Below the pieces are notes generated by a model. It saw only the letters and a list, made by a program, of their open reading frames with translations. It was not told the origin of the DNA and ran no database searches. DNA of 64,000 bases, from positions 1-64,000 of the forward strand of contig JACKPV010000024.1 of NCBI GenBank assembly GCA_024233305.1, written 5' to 3'. Positions 20,001-27,546 of this stretch are shown in pieces. Made by a program: the position numbers and the translations under genes. Each line of letters begins with the position of its first letter. The first letter of the stretch is position 1. The stretch comes from Verrucomicrobiales bacterium. Lineage in GTDB: Bacteria; Verrucomicrobiota; Verrucomicrobiia; Limisphaerales; J093.

Positions 20001-20516
20001 CAGATACCAGGCGGCCCCGTCCTCCGGGGCTTGTTGCACCACCCGGTTCAGGAGCGGCACGGCGGCTTCCGTGTCGCCCACGTGCTGGAGAACGATGGCT
20101 TTGAAATACAGGGCGCGGAGGTTGTCCGGCTCGCGCGCGAGCACCTCGTCGAGGAGTGCGCCCGCACGTTCGATGTCGCCCTGCTCCTTTTCGCCGCGAT
20201 TAAAGCGGGCGATGGCGAGGTTGATGGCGGCCGGGGCGAGGTCCGGTTGCAGGGCATGCGCCTCCTCGAACGCGGTGACGGCGTCCTGGTATTGGTACTG
20301 CCCCATCAGGCTGACGCCGCGGTTCATGGCCGCCACCAGCGCCGATGGACGCGCGGCGGGCGACGGACTCGCCGCGGCTTCGGGCGTCGGGCTCGCAGGC
20401 TGTGGAAGGGAAGCCCCGACGCCCGAATCGCCCGGCGCGGACCGGGGATCGCATCCGGCGGAAAGGAGCCCGATCATACCCGCCCCGAGGCCGGCCAGCC
20501 ATTGACGGCAGTTCAT
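17004..20516 (-). CDS. ASPIC/UnbV-FG-GAP-TPR giant lipoprotein
   Basis: The product has 1170 residues from the ATG at 20516, chosen because it starts a lipoprotein signal (MNCRQWLAGLGAGMIGLLSAGC, lipid-bearing cysteine at 22). In order: TPR-like helices (about 55-200), a long run of FG-GAP/VCBS repeats with D.D.DGD..L motifs forming a probable beta-propeller, an ASPIC/UnbV domain (FGARLTLRAG ... LEILWPDG), and a C-terminal beta-rich region of about 400 residues beginning around FAWNGERFGFVTDFAG. Such proteins are common in Verrucomicrobia and relatives; their function is not established, but surface binding is likely. A reading frame that extends upstream to 20966 is antisense to the ATPase relic and is not part of this gene. 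Confidence 0.85.
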   Translation of the reverse strand: MNCRQWLAGLGAGMIGLLSAGCDPRSAPGDSGVGASLPQPASPTPEAAASPSPAARPSALVAAMNRGVSLMGQYQYQDAVTAFEEAHALQPDLAPAAINLAIARFNRGEKEQGDIERAGALLDEVLAREPDNLRALYFKAIVLQHVGDTEAAVPLLNRVVQQAPEDGAAWYLLGLCKQRLDQPAEAELLQAVAHRPYLYSAWYKLFQVAVAAKDADQAKVYMEQFKALRESPLGESIELPQYNQMGELALVQPLPGPGAPALPRRYRTGPPQVLGELLGQGRTGIAAADFNQDGRADLLVTDAGRLRLLLAGEGSGFSALSAPSVLNRITNAVGCAIGDFDNDEVADIFVPCAGPDALFRGHGDGTFTDVTEGAGVAGGGQASSLALFLDADHDADLDLFVGGNGGRCRLFRNNADGTFTDIAGQAGLACEGERIVAVLPGDLDGDRDADLVLLASTKPARVFLNELLGHFRELPDALDPNQGFNRLMGAALLDADGDRRSDLLLADTVVPLDPAMVKRLGLGADHELGRGLTLRGGAGGGRFVMRPPIAGWSAVDAIDQMGLSFPLCADLDLDGDPDLALFAKQTYLLVNDGTGHFAVERAAWTDAGTWLRGLALQDLDGDLIPDLVASLPQPDGPARLLLFPGRLDPAPNAVAIALTGVRGRDGRTRSPATGFGARLTLRAGLREQTRVYTGLNGGPDQSWLPEVFGLGDATNADYLEILWPDGVAQVERDLTAGATRKFAELQRKISSCPVLFAWNGERFGFVTDFAGVGGLGYFAAPGAYSRPQIEEHVKLEPGQLVPQDGAYELRITEPMEEVAYVDRLELLAIDHPAGAGVFPDERLALTGPQPTHDLLVVEERWFPLRATAPDGSDCATALREVDRRYAHEPRLDRRFIGFCEPHSVELDFGDQLTGLQPEERVFLFINGHIEFPYSSTVYAASQAGVSWESIRLEGAGAAGAWRTIVPDAGVPGGMARTFTVDLTGRLDGVRRLRLTTRMEIGYDQIFIARDAGREQVTVHRLSPAAADFRRGGFALEHSPDGRLPWIYDYERSEPTAPFHIQRGPYTRYGPVTELLEEFDDRYVMVGPGDEIAVRFDATRLSPPASGRVRSFVLVSHAYCKDMDLYTATPETVEPLPFRGMSRYPYPPSEHFPDTPATRRWMEAYNTRRVE

Positions 20517-20573
20517 GGCCCGAATGTGGCGGGAGGCCGCGGGAAATGCCAGCCTGCGCGCGCCCCCCCACCC

Positions 20574-20993
20574 GAACGCCGCATCCTGCCCGCCTTCCAA
20601 CGCCTGTTTCCGAAGGTGCAGATCTTCGTGGCCACCCACTCTCCCTTCGTCATCGCGTCGCTCAACCACGGCTGGATCCATCCGTTGACCCTCGACGAAG
20701 ACGGACGCGTCACGGTGGAGCAGCCGGTCAAGGCGAGCGCAGGCGACAGCTACGTGAGCGTGCTGGAGGACATCATGGGGCTGAAGGAATGGTACGATCC
20801 CGAGACGGAGCAGTTGCTGGCCAATTTCCGCGCCCAACGGGACGCTGCCTTTCAGGGGGGCGATGAAGCCCGGAACACGGCGTTGCGGTTGGCCGAGCAG
20901 ATCGGCGGGCGGAGCATGGAGCTGCACTACATGATGGGACGCGAGGTGGCGCAGATGGAACGGCAACTGGCCCGCACACCCGCCAAAGTATGA
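20574..20993 (+). pseudogene. C-terminal remnant of a PtuA-like ATPase (Septu relic)
   Basis: Only 139 codons remain. They read ERRILPAFQRLFP, VQIFVATHSPFVIASL and on to a natural stop; in intact AAA/ABC-type ATPases of the PtuA/OLD-like group these follow the Walker B/D-loop segment. Walker A, the coiled coil and Walker B are missing, and no start codon fits. The break falls 57 bp from the start of the divergent lipoprotein gene, so a deletion or rearrangement removed the 5' part. The stop overlaps the HNH gene as ATGA, the normal PtuA-PtuB arrangement. Confidence 0.7.
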
Positions 20994-21574
20994 GGAAGTT
21001 CCGGCGGGAGGCGGCGCCCGAGTTCCTGGCCGGGCGTTGGGAGGCGTGGGGACGCGAGTGGGAGGAGCGGCAGAGGAAAGGCGGCTCGTTCCACTGGCAT
21101 CAAGTGGACGGGGAGATGGTGAACCAGCGGCTCCTGCCGGGGTTGCGGGCGCAAACCCAGGACCATTGCTCGTTCTGCGACGCCTTCCCGGTCAGCCCGC
21201 CGTCCGATCCCACCATCGAACACTTCCGGCCCAAGTCACGCTTTCCCCGCGAGGCCTACCATTGGCCGAACCTCTATTTCTGCTGCCGGTTTTGCCAGCA
21301 GCAGAAGCGCGAGCGCTACGAGGAGGACGCGTTGCGGCCGGACGCGGATGATTACGAGTTCGAGCGTTACTTCCGCTGCGACTTCACCACGGGCATGATC
21401 CTCGTTAACGAACGAGCATCTCCCGAGGACCAACGCCAGGCCCGGGCAACCATCGATCTCTACGGGTTGAATCGCGATCATCCGGCTTGGCGAAAGCAGC
21501 AGCGGTACCTGCGGGATCGCGCCCGCGACCGGCCGCTGGACGACTTCGCCTATCGGGATTTCGTGGACGGTTAG
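20990..21574 (+). CDS. PtuB-like HNH endonuclease (orphaned Septu component)
   Basis: The 194-residue protein carries an HNH-type zinc-finger nuclease core: CSFCDAF, then TIEHFRPKSRFP (EH..PK), then WPNLYFCCRFCQQQKRERY with the second Cys pair. This is the PtuB form found behind PtuA-like ATPases in Septu anti-phage systems and retron-linked variants. The gene is full length and overlaps the ATPase stop as ATGA. With its ATPase truncated it probably has no working system, but the nuclease itself looks intact. Assignment to Septu is by motif and gene pairing. Confidence 0.7.
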   Translation: MRKFRREAAPEFLAGRWEAWGREWEERQRKGGSFHWHQVDGEMVNQRLLPGLRAQTQDHCSFCDAFPVSPPSDPTIEHFRPKSRFPREAYHWPNLYFCCRFCQQQKRERYEEDALRPDADDYEFERYFRCDFTTGMILVNERASPEDQRQARATIDLYGLNRDHPAWRKQQRYLRDRARDRPLDDFAYRDFVDG

Positions 21575-21636
21575 CGCGCGTCTTGTTTGCTTGCATCCGG
21601 GGCGGTTTGCTGCCGTGTTACTGGGCGTTGTTGCCG

Positions 21637-23673
21637 ATGGCGAATGCTGCTTCCACACCGGGCGCGCTGGCGGGACTCTGGTCCCTGCTGGAGGATGCCG
21701 ACGTGCCGGTGCTGCGCCAGACCTGGCCGGGAGAAGCGGCGTTGCCCCTGGTCGCCGCGCTCGAACGCACCGCCCCGGAGGCGGCGCGACGGCTCCGGCA
21801 GTCGCAGGCGTTTCTGGCCGGTCTGCTGCGGGTGCCGGTCGTGGCCGTGGCCGGGTTGATCAACGCCGGCAAATCCTCCCTCGTGGCCTCCTTCCTTTCC
21901 CCGGCGGGCCGGGCGCGGGTGTTGCGCGGCGTCACGCGGCAGGCGGGCACGCACCGGTTCTGTCTCTGGGCGCCGCAGGCCTGGGAAAACGACACGGCTT
22001 TCCGCGCCGGACTCGAACAATTGCTGCGCGAGGTGTTCGCTCAACCGGTCGAAGCCCTGGCCGCCGATCCGTCCGAAGCCCACGACCAGCAACGCGCCCG
22101 CCGGCTGCTCCAACGCCCGTTGCTGGCCTTCGATGCCGCCCTCGACCGGCACGGGCTGGCCCTGCTCGATTGCCCGGACATCCAACGTCGCGAGGCTGAG
22201 GACGATCCGGGACGCGGGCTGCGGCGGCAGGCGTTGCAGGGCGCGGGCCGCATTTGTTCGGCGGTGCTCGTCGTTTTGCCCCGGAGCCAGCTCGAGATCG
22301 AACCGGTCGAGGAAGTGCTCGCTTCCCTGCCCAACGCGATGCGCGTCCTGGCCGTGAATTTCGCCGGCCGCGAGGACGCCGCCGCCATTCTCGCCGAAGC
22401 ACGTCTCGCGGTCGCCGATCCAACCGCGCGGTTCCACGTGGCCTATGATTTCAATCACCACGGTTACGAGGAGCGCACGCCGGCATGGGATCCGAACCGC
22501 ACGGTGCCGGTGGAGGCGCTGGACGAACGCGGGTTGCCCTGTTTCTTCGAGCCGGCGGAACGGGCGGAGGATAACCGTCCCGAGGCGGTGGCGCCCGAGC
22601 GCAGCCTGCTCGCGCTGGGATCGCGGTTCACCCCCGAGATGCTGCTGCAACAACGGCAGCGGGAATTGCTGCGGGAATTCGTCGACGGCGTCCGCGAGGG
22701 AATCCAGACGCTTTCGCGCCAGGCCGCGGAACGGCAGCAGCAAACCCGCACGGCGGCCCGGGCCCTGCGCGGCGAGCTGTTCCCGTTGCTCGAGACGGAG
22801 GGCGGTCTGCGGATCAAGCTGGACACCGAGCTGGTGGGCGAACTGGCGGAAAGCCTGATCCGGACCGCGCCGTGGGATGTGCGGCCGTTCCTCTGGACCT
22901 CGCAGCGGGCGCGCGGCTTGGTGCGCTCGTTGGGACGCGGGTTGTCCGGCGCCGGTTCCTTGATGAAGCACTTGAGCCGCCCGGTGCGGGAGAGCGTCGA
23001 GCGGGTGGGGCCACAGATTCAGGACGGGCTGGTGGGCGAGGAGGCGGTGGCCGACCGGCTGCGCTTGTGGAGCGCGGCGTGCGGGGCGCATCGGGAACGC
23101 GACTTCTGGCGCCCGGCCGCGCGGACTTTGTTGCAGCGTTTCCGCGACCAGGAACGCAGCCGGCTCACTCAGGAGGAGTGGGACGAGATGACCACCGGAT
23201 TATGGCGGGCCCTGCCGAAGTGGAAAGCCCGGGTGGCCGTTGCCGGGACCCTGGTGGCGACGCTGGCGGCGGTGGGTCTGCTGGCCTTTGACGGCGGCGC
23301 CTCGCTGCTGACCATCGCCGGCATCAAGGCCCTCGGCGGCGCCACGCTCACCGTCACCACCAAGGAACTGCTCGGCGCCATCGGGTTCGGCGTGCTGGCT
23401 CAGGGCGAGGCCTCGCGCCGGCTGCAACGCCGCATGGAGACCCTCCTCTCCCGCCAGCAACTCGCCAACCTGCTGGCCCTCGGCTTCGATGTCGTCGGGC
23501 TGCCGCGCGCGCTGCTGGCCGAGGTCGAGGACGACCGGCTGCCGGCAGCCACCGTGGCCGTGGAGACCGACGCCGAAGCATTCGCGCCGACGGTGCTCGG
23601 CCTTGCGGGTTTCGCCGTGCAGGCGGAGGCCGTCCGTCGGATCGAACGCGAACTCAACCGCCTCCTTCGTTGA
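21637..23673 (+). CDS. Dynamin-like GTPase, first of a tandem pair
   Basis: I start at the ATG at 21637 (MANAASTPG), giving 678 residues; the open frame upstream overlaps the HNH gene and is Arg/Pro-rich. A P-loop, GLINAGKSS, lies at residues 73-81. The G3 position reads LLDCPDIQ, where DxPG is usual, and no canonical (N/T)KxD is visible. The C-terminal half is helical with an Ala/Leu/Gly-rich hydrophobic region (from about AVAGTLVATLAAVGLLAF) suited to membrane insertion. This layout, and the second GTPase two bases downstream, resembles bacterial dynamin-like proteins, which often come in pairs and remodel membranes. Exact family is not certain. Confidence 0.65.
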   Translation: MANAASTPGALAGLWSLLEDADVPVLRQTWPGEAALPLVAALERTAPEAARRLRQSQAFLAGLLRVPVVAVAGLINAGKSSLVASFLSPAGRARVLRGVTRQAGTHRFCLWAPQAWENDTAFRAGLEQLLREVFAQPVEALAADPSEAHDQQRARRLLQRPLLAFDAALDRHGLALLDCPDIQRREAEDDPGRGLRRQALQGAGRICSAVLVVLPRSQLEIEPVEEVLASLPNAMRVLAVNFAGREDAAAILAEARLAVADPTARFHVAYDFNHHGYEERTPAWDPNRTVPVEALDERGLPCFFEPAERAEDNRPEAVAPERSLLALGSRFTPEMLLQQRQRELLREFVDGVREGIQTLSRQAAERQQQTRTAARALRGELFPLLETEGGLRIKLDTELVGELAESLIRTAPWDVRPFLWTSQRARGLVRSLGRGLSGAGSLMKHLSRPVRESVERVGPQIQDGLVGEEAVADRLRLWSAACGAHRERDFWRPAARTLLQRFRDQERSRLTQEEWDEMTTGLWRALPKWKARVAVAGTLVATLAAVGLLAFDGGASLLTIAGIKALGGATLTVTTKELLGAIGFGVLAQGEASRRLQRRMETLLSRQQLANLLALGFDVVGLPRALLAEVEDDRLPAATVAVETDAEAFAPTVLGLAGFAVQAEAVRRIERELNRLLR

Positions 23674-23675
23674 CC

Positions 23676-25457
23676 ATGCCGCCGCTTCTGCTTGAACAAT
23701 GCCGGGCCTTTGCCGACCGCGTGGAACAGGCCGTCGTGACGTTGGGCCCGGCCGCCGGTCCGCTGGCCGCCTTGACCTCGCGCAGCTCCCGGTTCCGGAT
23801 GAGCTGCGAGGCCGTGGCGCGTAACCGGGGGTTGAGCCGCGTGACGATTGCCTTTCTGGGCCCGCGCAACGCCGGCAAGACCACCCTCCTTTCGCAGTTG
23901 ATCCGCGACCCATCGATTCGGGAACGACTCCCGCAGGGCGTGGCGCGGACGGCGTCGACGCGGCGCCTGATCTGGGTGGGCCCCGAGGCTCCGGATGGCT
24001 TGCGCCCGGACGCCGAGGAGTGGATCGATTGCCCGGCGGAACGGCTTCCCGAACTCGGGGTGCCGTGTCAACTGGTCGACGTGCCGGGGTTCAACGACCG
24101 GGCCGAACACATCCGCCAGACGGCGCGCGAGGCGTTGGACAGCGCGTTGATCAAAGTGCTCGTGGTCGAGGAACGCGGGCTCGAATCGTTCGATGTGCTG
24201 GCGCATCTCGAACCGGCGGACGGCACGATGCTGCTGCCCGTGGTGAACCAGGCGCGCGCGGCGGAAACCGGCGAAGCCAATGCCTTTGCCAGTGCGCTCG
24301 CCGAACGGCTGCCGGAGGCCCGCATCCTGCCACCGCTGGTGATTCCTGATTTCGAGCAGCGGGATCAGGACCGCGACGAAGTCCTGGCCGGCGCGCGCGA
24401 GGCGTTGCGACGGCGATTGAGCGAGGCCCTGGCGCAGCATGCCGGTTCGGAAGTCTGGCTCGAGGCCCTTGCCCAACCGCAATTGCACGCCCGGTTGCGC
24501 CGTTTCCAGGATGAGGTGCGGCAGGTCGCGCAGCAGGCGTTGCCCGCCAGCGCGGAGGCGGTCACCGAACTCGACGCCGCCGAGGCCGCCCTGCCGGAAG
24601 TGGTGCTCACCGGGTTGCTCGGCCCGGAACGCGCGTTGACCGCATTGTTGCGGCAACGGTTGCGGGGCATCCTCCTCGACAACACGCCCGCCCTGTTCTT
24701 TCCCTGGCGCCTCGCGCTGGGCATCGCGCACCTGATCTGGGGCGCCCTGGACCGCCTGCCACTCATGCTCCTGGGCAGCGTGCCAAGCTGGATCACCGCC
24801 GGCCGCACGGCGCTGCGCAACGCCCGGCAGTCCGCCTCGCTCGATGAACTGGTCCAGCAGGGCATGCGCCGGCAACTCGAGGAACGCACCCGGGACCAAC
24901 TCGCCCCGCGGGTGCGCGCCCTGCACGAGAGTCTCGAAGCCGACCTGCTGCGGGGAACCGGACCGCACCGGGACCGCAGCCGCCCGCCCGAGGTGCAGGT
25001 CGACGGCGTGGCCGCGTTGCAGGAACGCTCGGCCGCAGCGTTCGCGGAAGTGCTCGAAGCGCACGCGTCGGCGCGGTTCACCGCCGGGCTCGGCGCCCTG
25101 ACCGGCACGGCGGTCTTCTGGGGAGTGTTCGGCTGGCCGCTGTATGCGCTCTACCTCGAGTACGCGCGGGCGGCCGGCGGGGCCTGGGAAGGCGCCGGCG
25201 ACGCCTTTCAACGGTTCCCCGCCGGCACGTTCACCGTGCTCGGCACCGCGGCGTTGCTGGCGCTGCTGCCGATGGGGTTGCTCCTGCTCGCCTTCGTTTC
25301 CTGGCTGACCCGCCGGGCGCGGTTGCGGCGGTGTGCCCGGGATCTGCGCGAGGCCCATGCGGCGCTGTTCCGGGAATTGACCGCCCACCGCACGCTGGCC
25401 TTCCGGGTCACGGACGAGAAGCTGGCCGCCTGCCGTTTCCTGCTCGACCCGCGCTGA
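23676..25457 (+). CDS. Dynamin-like GTPase, second of a tandem pair
   Basis: The ATG at 23676 lies 2 bp after the stop of the first GTPase; a TTG at 23670 overlapping that stop is also possible. The 593-residue product has a P-loop GPRNAGKTT at residues 62-70 and a G3-like LVDVPGFND; the G4 region reads LPVVNQAR, so base recognition may be altered. Two hydrophobic stretches near the C-terminus (around TGTAVFWGVFGWPLYALYL and GTAALLALLPMGLLLLAF) look like a membrane hairpin. Position, spacing and shared plan argue that it works with the preceding protein, perhaps as a hetero-oligomer on the inner membrane. Confidence 0.65.
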   Translation: MPPLLLEQCRAFADRVEQAVVTLGPAAGPLAALTSRSSRFRMSCEAVARNRGLSRVTIAFLGPRNAGKTTLLSQLIRDPSIRERLPQGVARTASTRRLIWVGPEAPDGLRPDAEEWIDCPAERLPELGVPCQLVDVPGFNDRAEHIRQTAREALDSALIKVLVVEERGLESFDVLAHLEPADGTMLLPVVNQARAAETGEANAFASALAERLPEARILPPLVIPDFEQRDQDRDEVLAGAREALRRRLSEALAQHAGSEVWLEALAQPQLHARLRRFQDEVRQVAQQALPASAEAVTELDAAEAALPEVVLTGLLGPERALTALLRQRLRGILLDNTPALFFPWRLALGIAHLIWGALDRLPLMLLGSVPSWITAGRTALRNARQSASLDELVQQGMRRQLEERTRDQLAPRVRALHESLEADLLRGTGPHRDRSRPPEVQVDGVAALQERSAAAFAEVLEAHASARFTAGLGALTGTAVFWGVFGWPLYALYLEYARAAGGAWEGAGDAFQRFPAGTFTVLGTAALLALLPMGLLLLAFVSWLTRRARLRRCARDLREAHAALFRELTAHRTLAFRVTDEKLAACRFLLDPR

Positions 25458-25477
25458 GAATCCGCTAAAAGACGCGC

Positions 25478-26836
25478 ATGAATCGCCGTAGCTTCCTCAA
25501 GACCACCTCGAATGCCCTGGCGTTCGCCGCCGCGGCCCAATACGTCCCGACCACCTTCGCCGCGCAGAAAACCCGTCGCGTGGGCCTGATCGGCTGCGGT
25601 TGGTACGGGAAAGGCAGCCTGTTCCGCATGCTGCAGGTCGAACCCGCCGAGGTCGTTTCACTTTGTGACGTCGACAGCCGCATGCTGGCCGAGGCGGCGG
25701 GCATGGTGGCCGAACGGCAGAAATCCGGCCGCACCCCGCGGATGTACGGGGACTTCCGCGAGATGCTCAAGGAGAAGGACCTCGACATCGTCATGGTTTC
25801 CACGCCCGACCATTGGCACGCCGTCCCGTCCATCGCGGCCATGCAGGCCGGGGCCGACGTCTACGTCGAAAAGCCGATCAGCGTGGACGTGGTCGAAGGT
25901 CAGGCCATGGTGGCCGCCGCACGGAAGTACGGTCGCGTGGTGCAGGTGAACACGCAGCGCCGCAGCACGCCCCACTTGATCGAGGCCGTTGACCGCGTGA
26001 TCCGGGCGGGGAAACTCGGCACGATCGGTCACGTCGAGATTTGCTGTTACTGGGGCATGGGCCGCGCCGGCAACCCGCCCGACGTGCCGGTGCCCGACCA
26101 CCTCGACTACGAGATGTGGACCGGCCCGGCGCCGATGCGCCCGTTCAATCGCCGCACCCATCCGCGCGGCTGGCGGGCCTTCATGGAATACAGCAACGGC
26201 ATCGTCGGCGACATGTGCATCCACATGCTCGACATGGTCCGCTGGATGCTCGACCTCGGTTGGCCCAGGTCGGTGTCCTCCACCGGGGGCATCCTCGTCG
26301 AAAAGGACGGCAACGCCAACACGACCGACACCCAGACGGCGGTCTTCGATTTCGACCAAGTGCAGGTGGTCTGGAAGCACCGCACTTACGGCGACATGCC
26401 CGATCCGGACTACCCGTGGGCGGCGACCATCTACGGCGACAAGGGCACCTTGAAGGCGAGCGTCTACAAGTACGAATACTTCGAGCGCGGCAAGCAGGAA
26501 CCGGCCCTCGCGGGCGAGGCGCTTTACGAATACGACCAGTATCCCGAGGACCGCACCGAGAAGGACCTCGAACGCCACGTGGCCTCGGCCATGCGGCGGC
26601 ATTGGCGGAACTACCTCGAGTGCGTGGACCACCGCACCCGCCCGGTGGCCGACATCGAGCAGGCGTTCATCTCGAGCGCCGCCTGCATCATGGCCAACAT
26701 GTCGGTGGAACTGGGCGGCCGCACGCTGGCCTATGATCCGGAAACGCAACGGGTGACCGGCGGACGTCGGGCCGGCGAGTTGATGGCCCGCCCCTACCGT
26801 GCGCCCTGGACGCATCCCACCCCCGAATCGGTGTAG
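25478..26836 (+). CDS. Tat-exported Gfo/Idh/MocA family oxidoreductase
   Basis: The 452-residue protein opens MNRRSFLKTTSNALAFAAAA, a twin-arginine signal, followed by a Rossmann NAD(P) motif VGLIGCGWYGKGS and the family EKP motif (VYVEKPISVD). The C-terminal alpha/beta domain has the GDMCIHMLDMVRWML stretch with the substrate-side histidine. Family members oxidise or epimerise sugars and related polyols; exported ones are very abundant in Verrucomicrobia and Planctomycetes. Substrate is unknown. It starts 20 bp after the GTPase gene but is unrelated in function. Confidence 0.9.
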   Translation: MNRRSFLKTTSNALAFAAAAQYVPTTFAAQKTRRVGLIGCGWYGKGSLFRMLQVEPAEVVSLCDVDSRMLAEAAGMVAERQKSGRTPRMYGDFREMLKEKDLDIVMVSTPDHWHAVPSIAAMQAGADVYVEKPISVDVVEGQAMVAAARKYGRVVQVNTQRRSTPHLIEAVDRVIRAGKLGTIGHVEICCYWGMGRAGNPPDVPVPDHLDYEMWTGPAPMRPFNRRTHPRGWRAFMEYSNGIVGDMCIHMLDMVRWMLDLGWPRSVSSTGGILVEKDGNANTTDTQTAVFDFDQVQVVWKHRTYGDMPDPDYPWAATIYGDKGTLKASVYKYEYFERGKQEPALAGEALYEYDQYPEDRTEKDLERHVASAMRRHWRNYLECVDHRTRPVADIEQAFISSAACIMANMSVELGGRTLAYDPETQRVTGGRRAGELMARPYRAPWTHPTPESV

Positions 26837-27390
26837 GTCACGCACCCGCACTTCAAACCCGTCGAACAGCCTCAGCCGCAACCATGCAGTGGGATCTACC
26901 ACGGATGGGCACTGAGGGGCGCGGATTTGAGGTGAGGGAACCAGAATCGCCCGTCCTGGGTTCGGATGTACCATTCAGTGAGGCTTCCCGCGCCCGCCGC
27001 CAACGCGGCAGCGCCGCGCCCTATCCGTTATCCGTGACCATCCGCGGTTCGCTGCCTGAATGGTTACGGCTCAGCCGTGACCATCCAGTAACTCGTCGCC
27101 GCCGACGGGCAGTCGGCGCATCATTCAGCCGGGATAAGGCTGCCTGCCGCCGGGCGCGATGATTCACCAAAACGTGACTGCCAGTCGGCAACCGGCAGCC
27201 CTATCCCAGCTAAATCATGCGCCGACTACACGCCCGCGGCTGCCGCGTGTTGAATCGATGCGGCTGAGGCGTCGCCGGGCAAGGGCCGCCCCGCCGTGGG
27301 CGCAGGGGGACAGCGGGTTGCCCGCTTCCCGTTGGGGGGGTCCGGTTCACCGTTGCGCGTTGGCGCGGGGTTGCCTAGGGTGCGCGGCTG
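26837..27390. other. Gene-free stretch with a palindromic repeat
   Basis: No coding region is supported. The right half is repeat copy B (27072-27270), preceded by a smaller inverted repeat GGTTACGGCTCAGCCGTGACC at 27062-27082. The left half shows nothing recognisable. Confidence 0.7.
27072..27270. repeat. Dispersed palindromic element, copy B
   Basis: This is the best preserved copy. Its core has two 34-bp arms, 27111-27144 (starting AGTCGGCGCAT) and 27194-27227 (ending ATGCGCCGACT), which pair at 30 of 34 positions around a ~49-bp centre, so the transcript or single strand can form a long hairpin. No transposase is encoded; it resembles a MITE or REP-type element. Confidence 0.8.
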
Positions 27391-27543
27391 ATGTGGGCCT
27401 TGTTCAAGGAATTCGTTGAATTTCTGCGGCGCGAGAAGAAGTGGTGGCTGTGGCCGCTGGCGCTGATGCTGCTGTTGCTGGCGGCGCTGCTGGTCTTCGC
27501 CTCGAGTTCGGGCGTCGCCTGGGCGCTGTATCCGTTCATGTGA
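27391..27543 (+). CDS. DUF5989 small membrane protein
   Basis: The 50-residue product starts MWALFKEFVEFLRREKKWWL and continues into one hydrophobic helix (PLALMLLLLAALLVFASSS). This basic-aromatic start plus a single membrane span is the DUF5989 pattern. It ends 3 bp before the carbamoyltransferase gene, and the same trio (DUF5989, carbamoyltransferase, SxtJ) recurs in many bacteria. Its role is unknown; an accessory or anchoring role for the enzyme is an inference. Confidence 0.8.
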   Translation: MWALFKEFVEFLRREKKWWLWPLALMLLLLAALLVFASSSGVAWALYPFM

Positions 27544-27546
27544 CGC

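Noticed and set aside
17067..20573. A 1300-residue plus-strand frame opposite the ASPIC/UnbV lipoprotein
   Set aside because: It lacks protein family character, is antisense to a gene with clear domains, and merges only at its end with the real PtuA remnant.
25658..26974. A minus-strand frame over the first Gfo/Idh/MocA gene, rich in His/Val/Gly
   Set aside because: Mirror of the conserved coding strand; no start context or family match.
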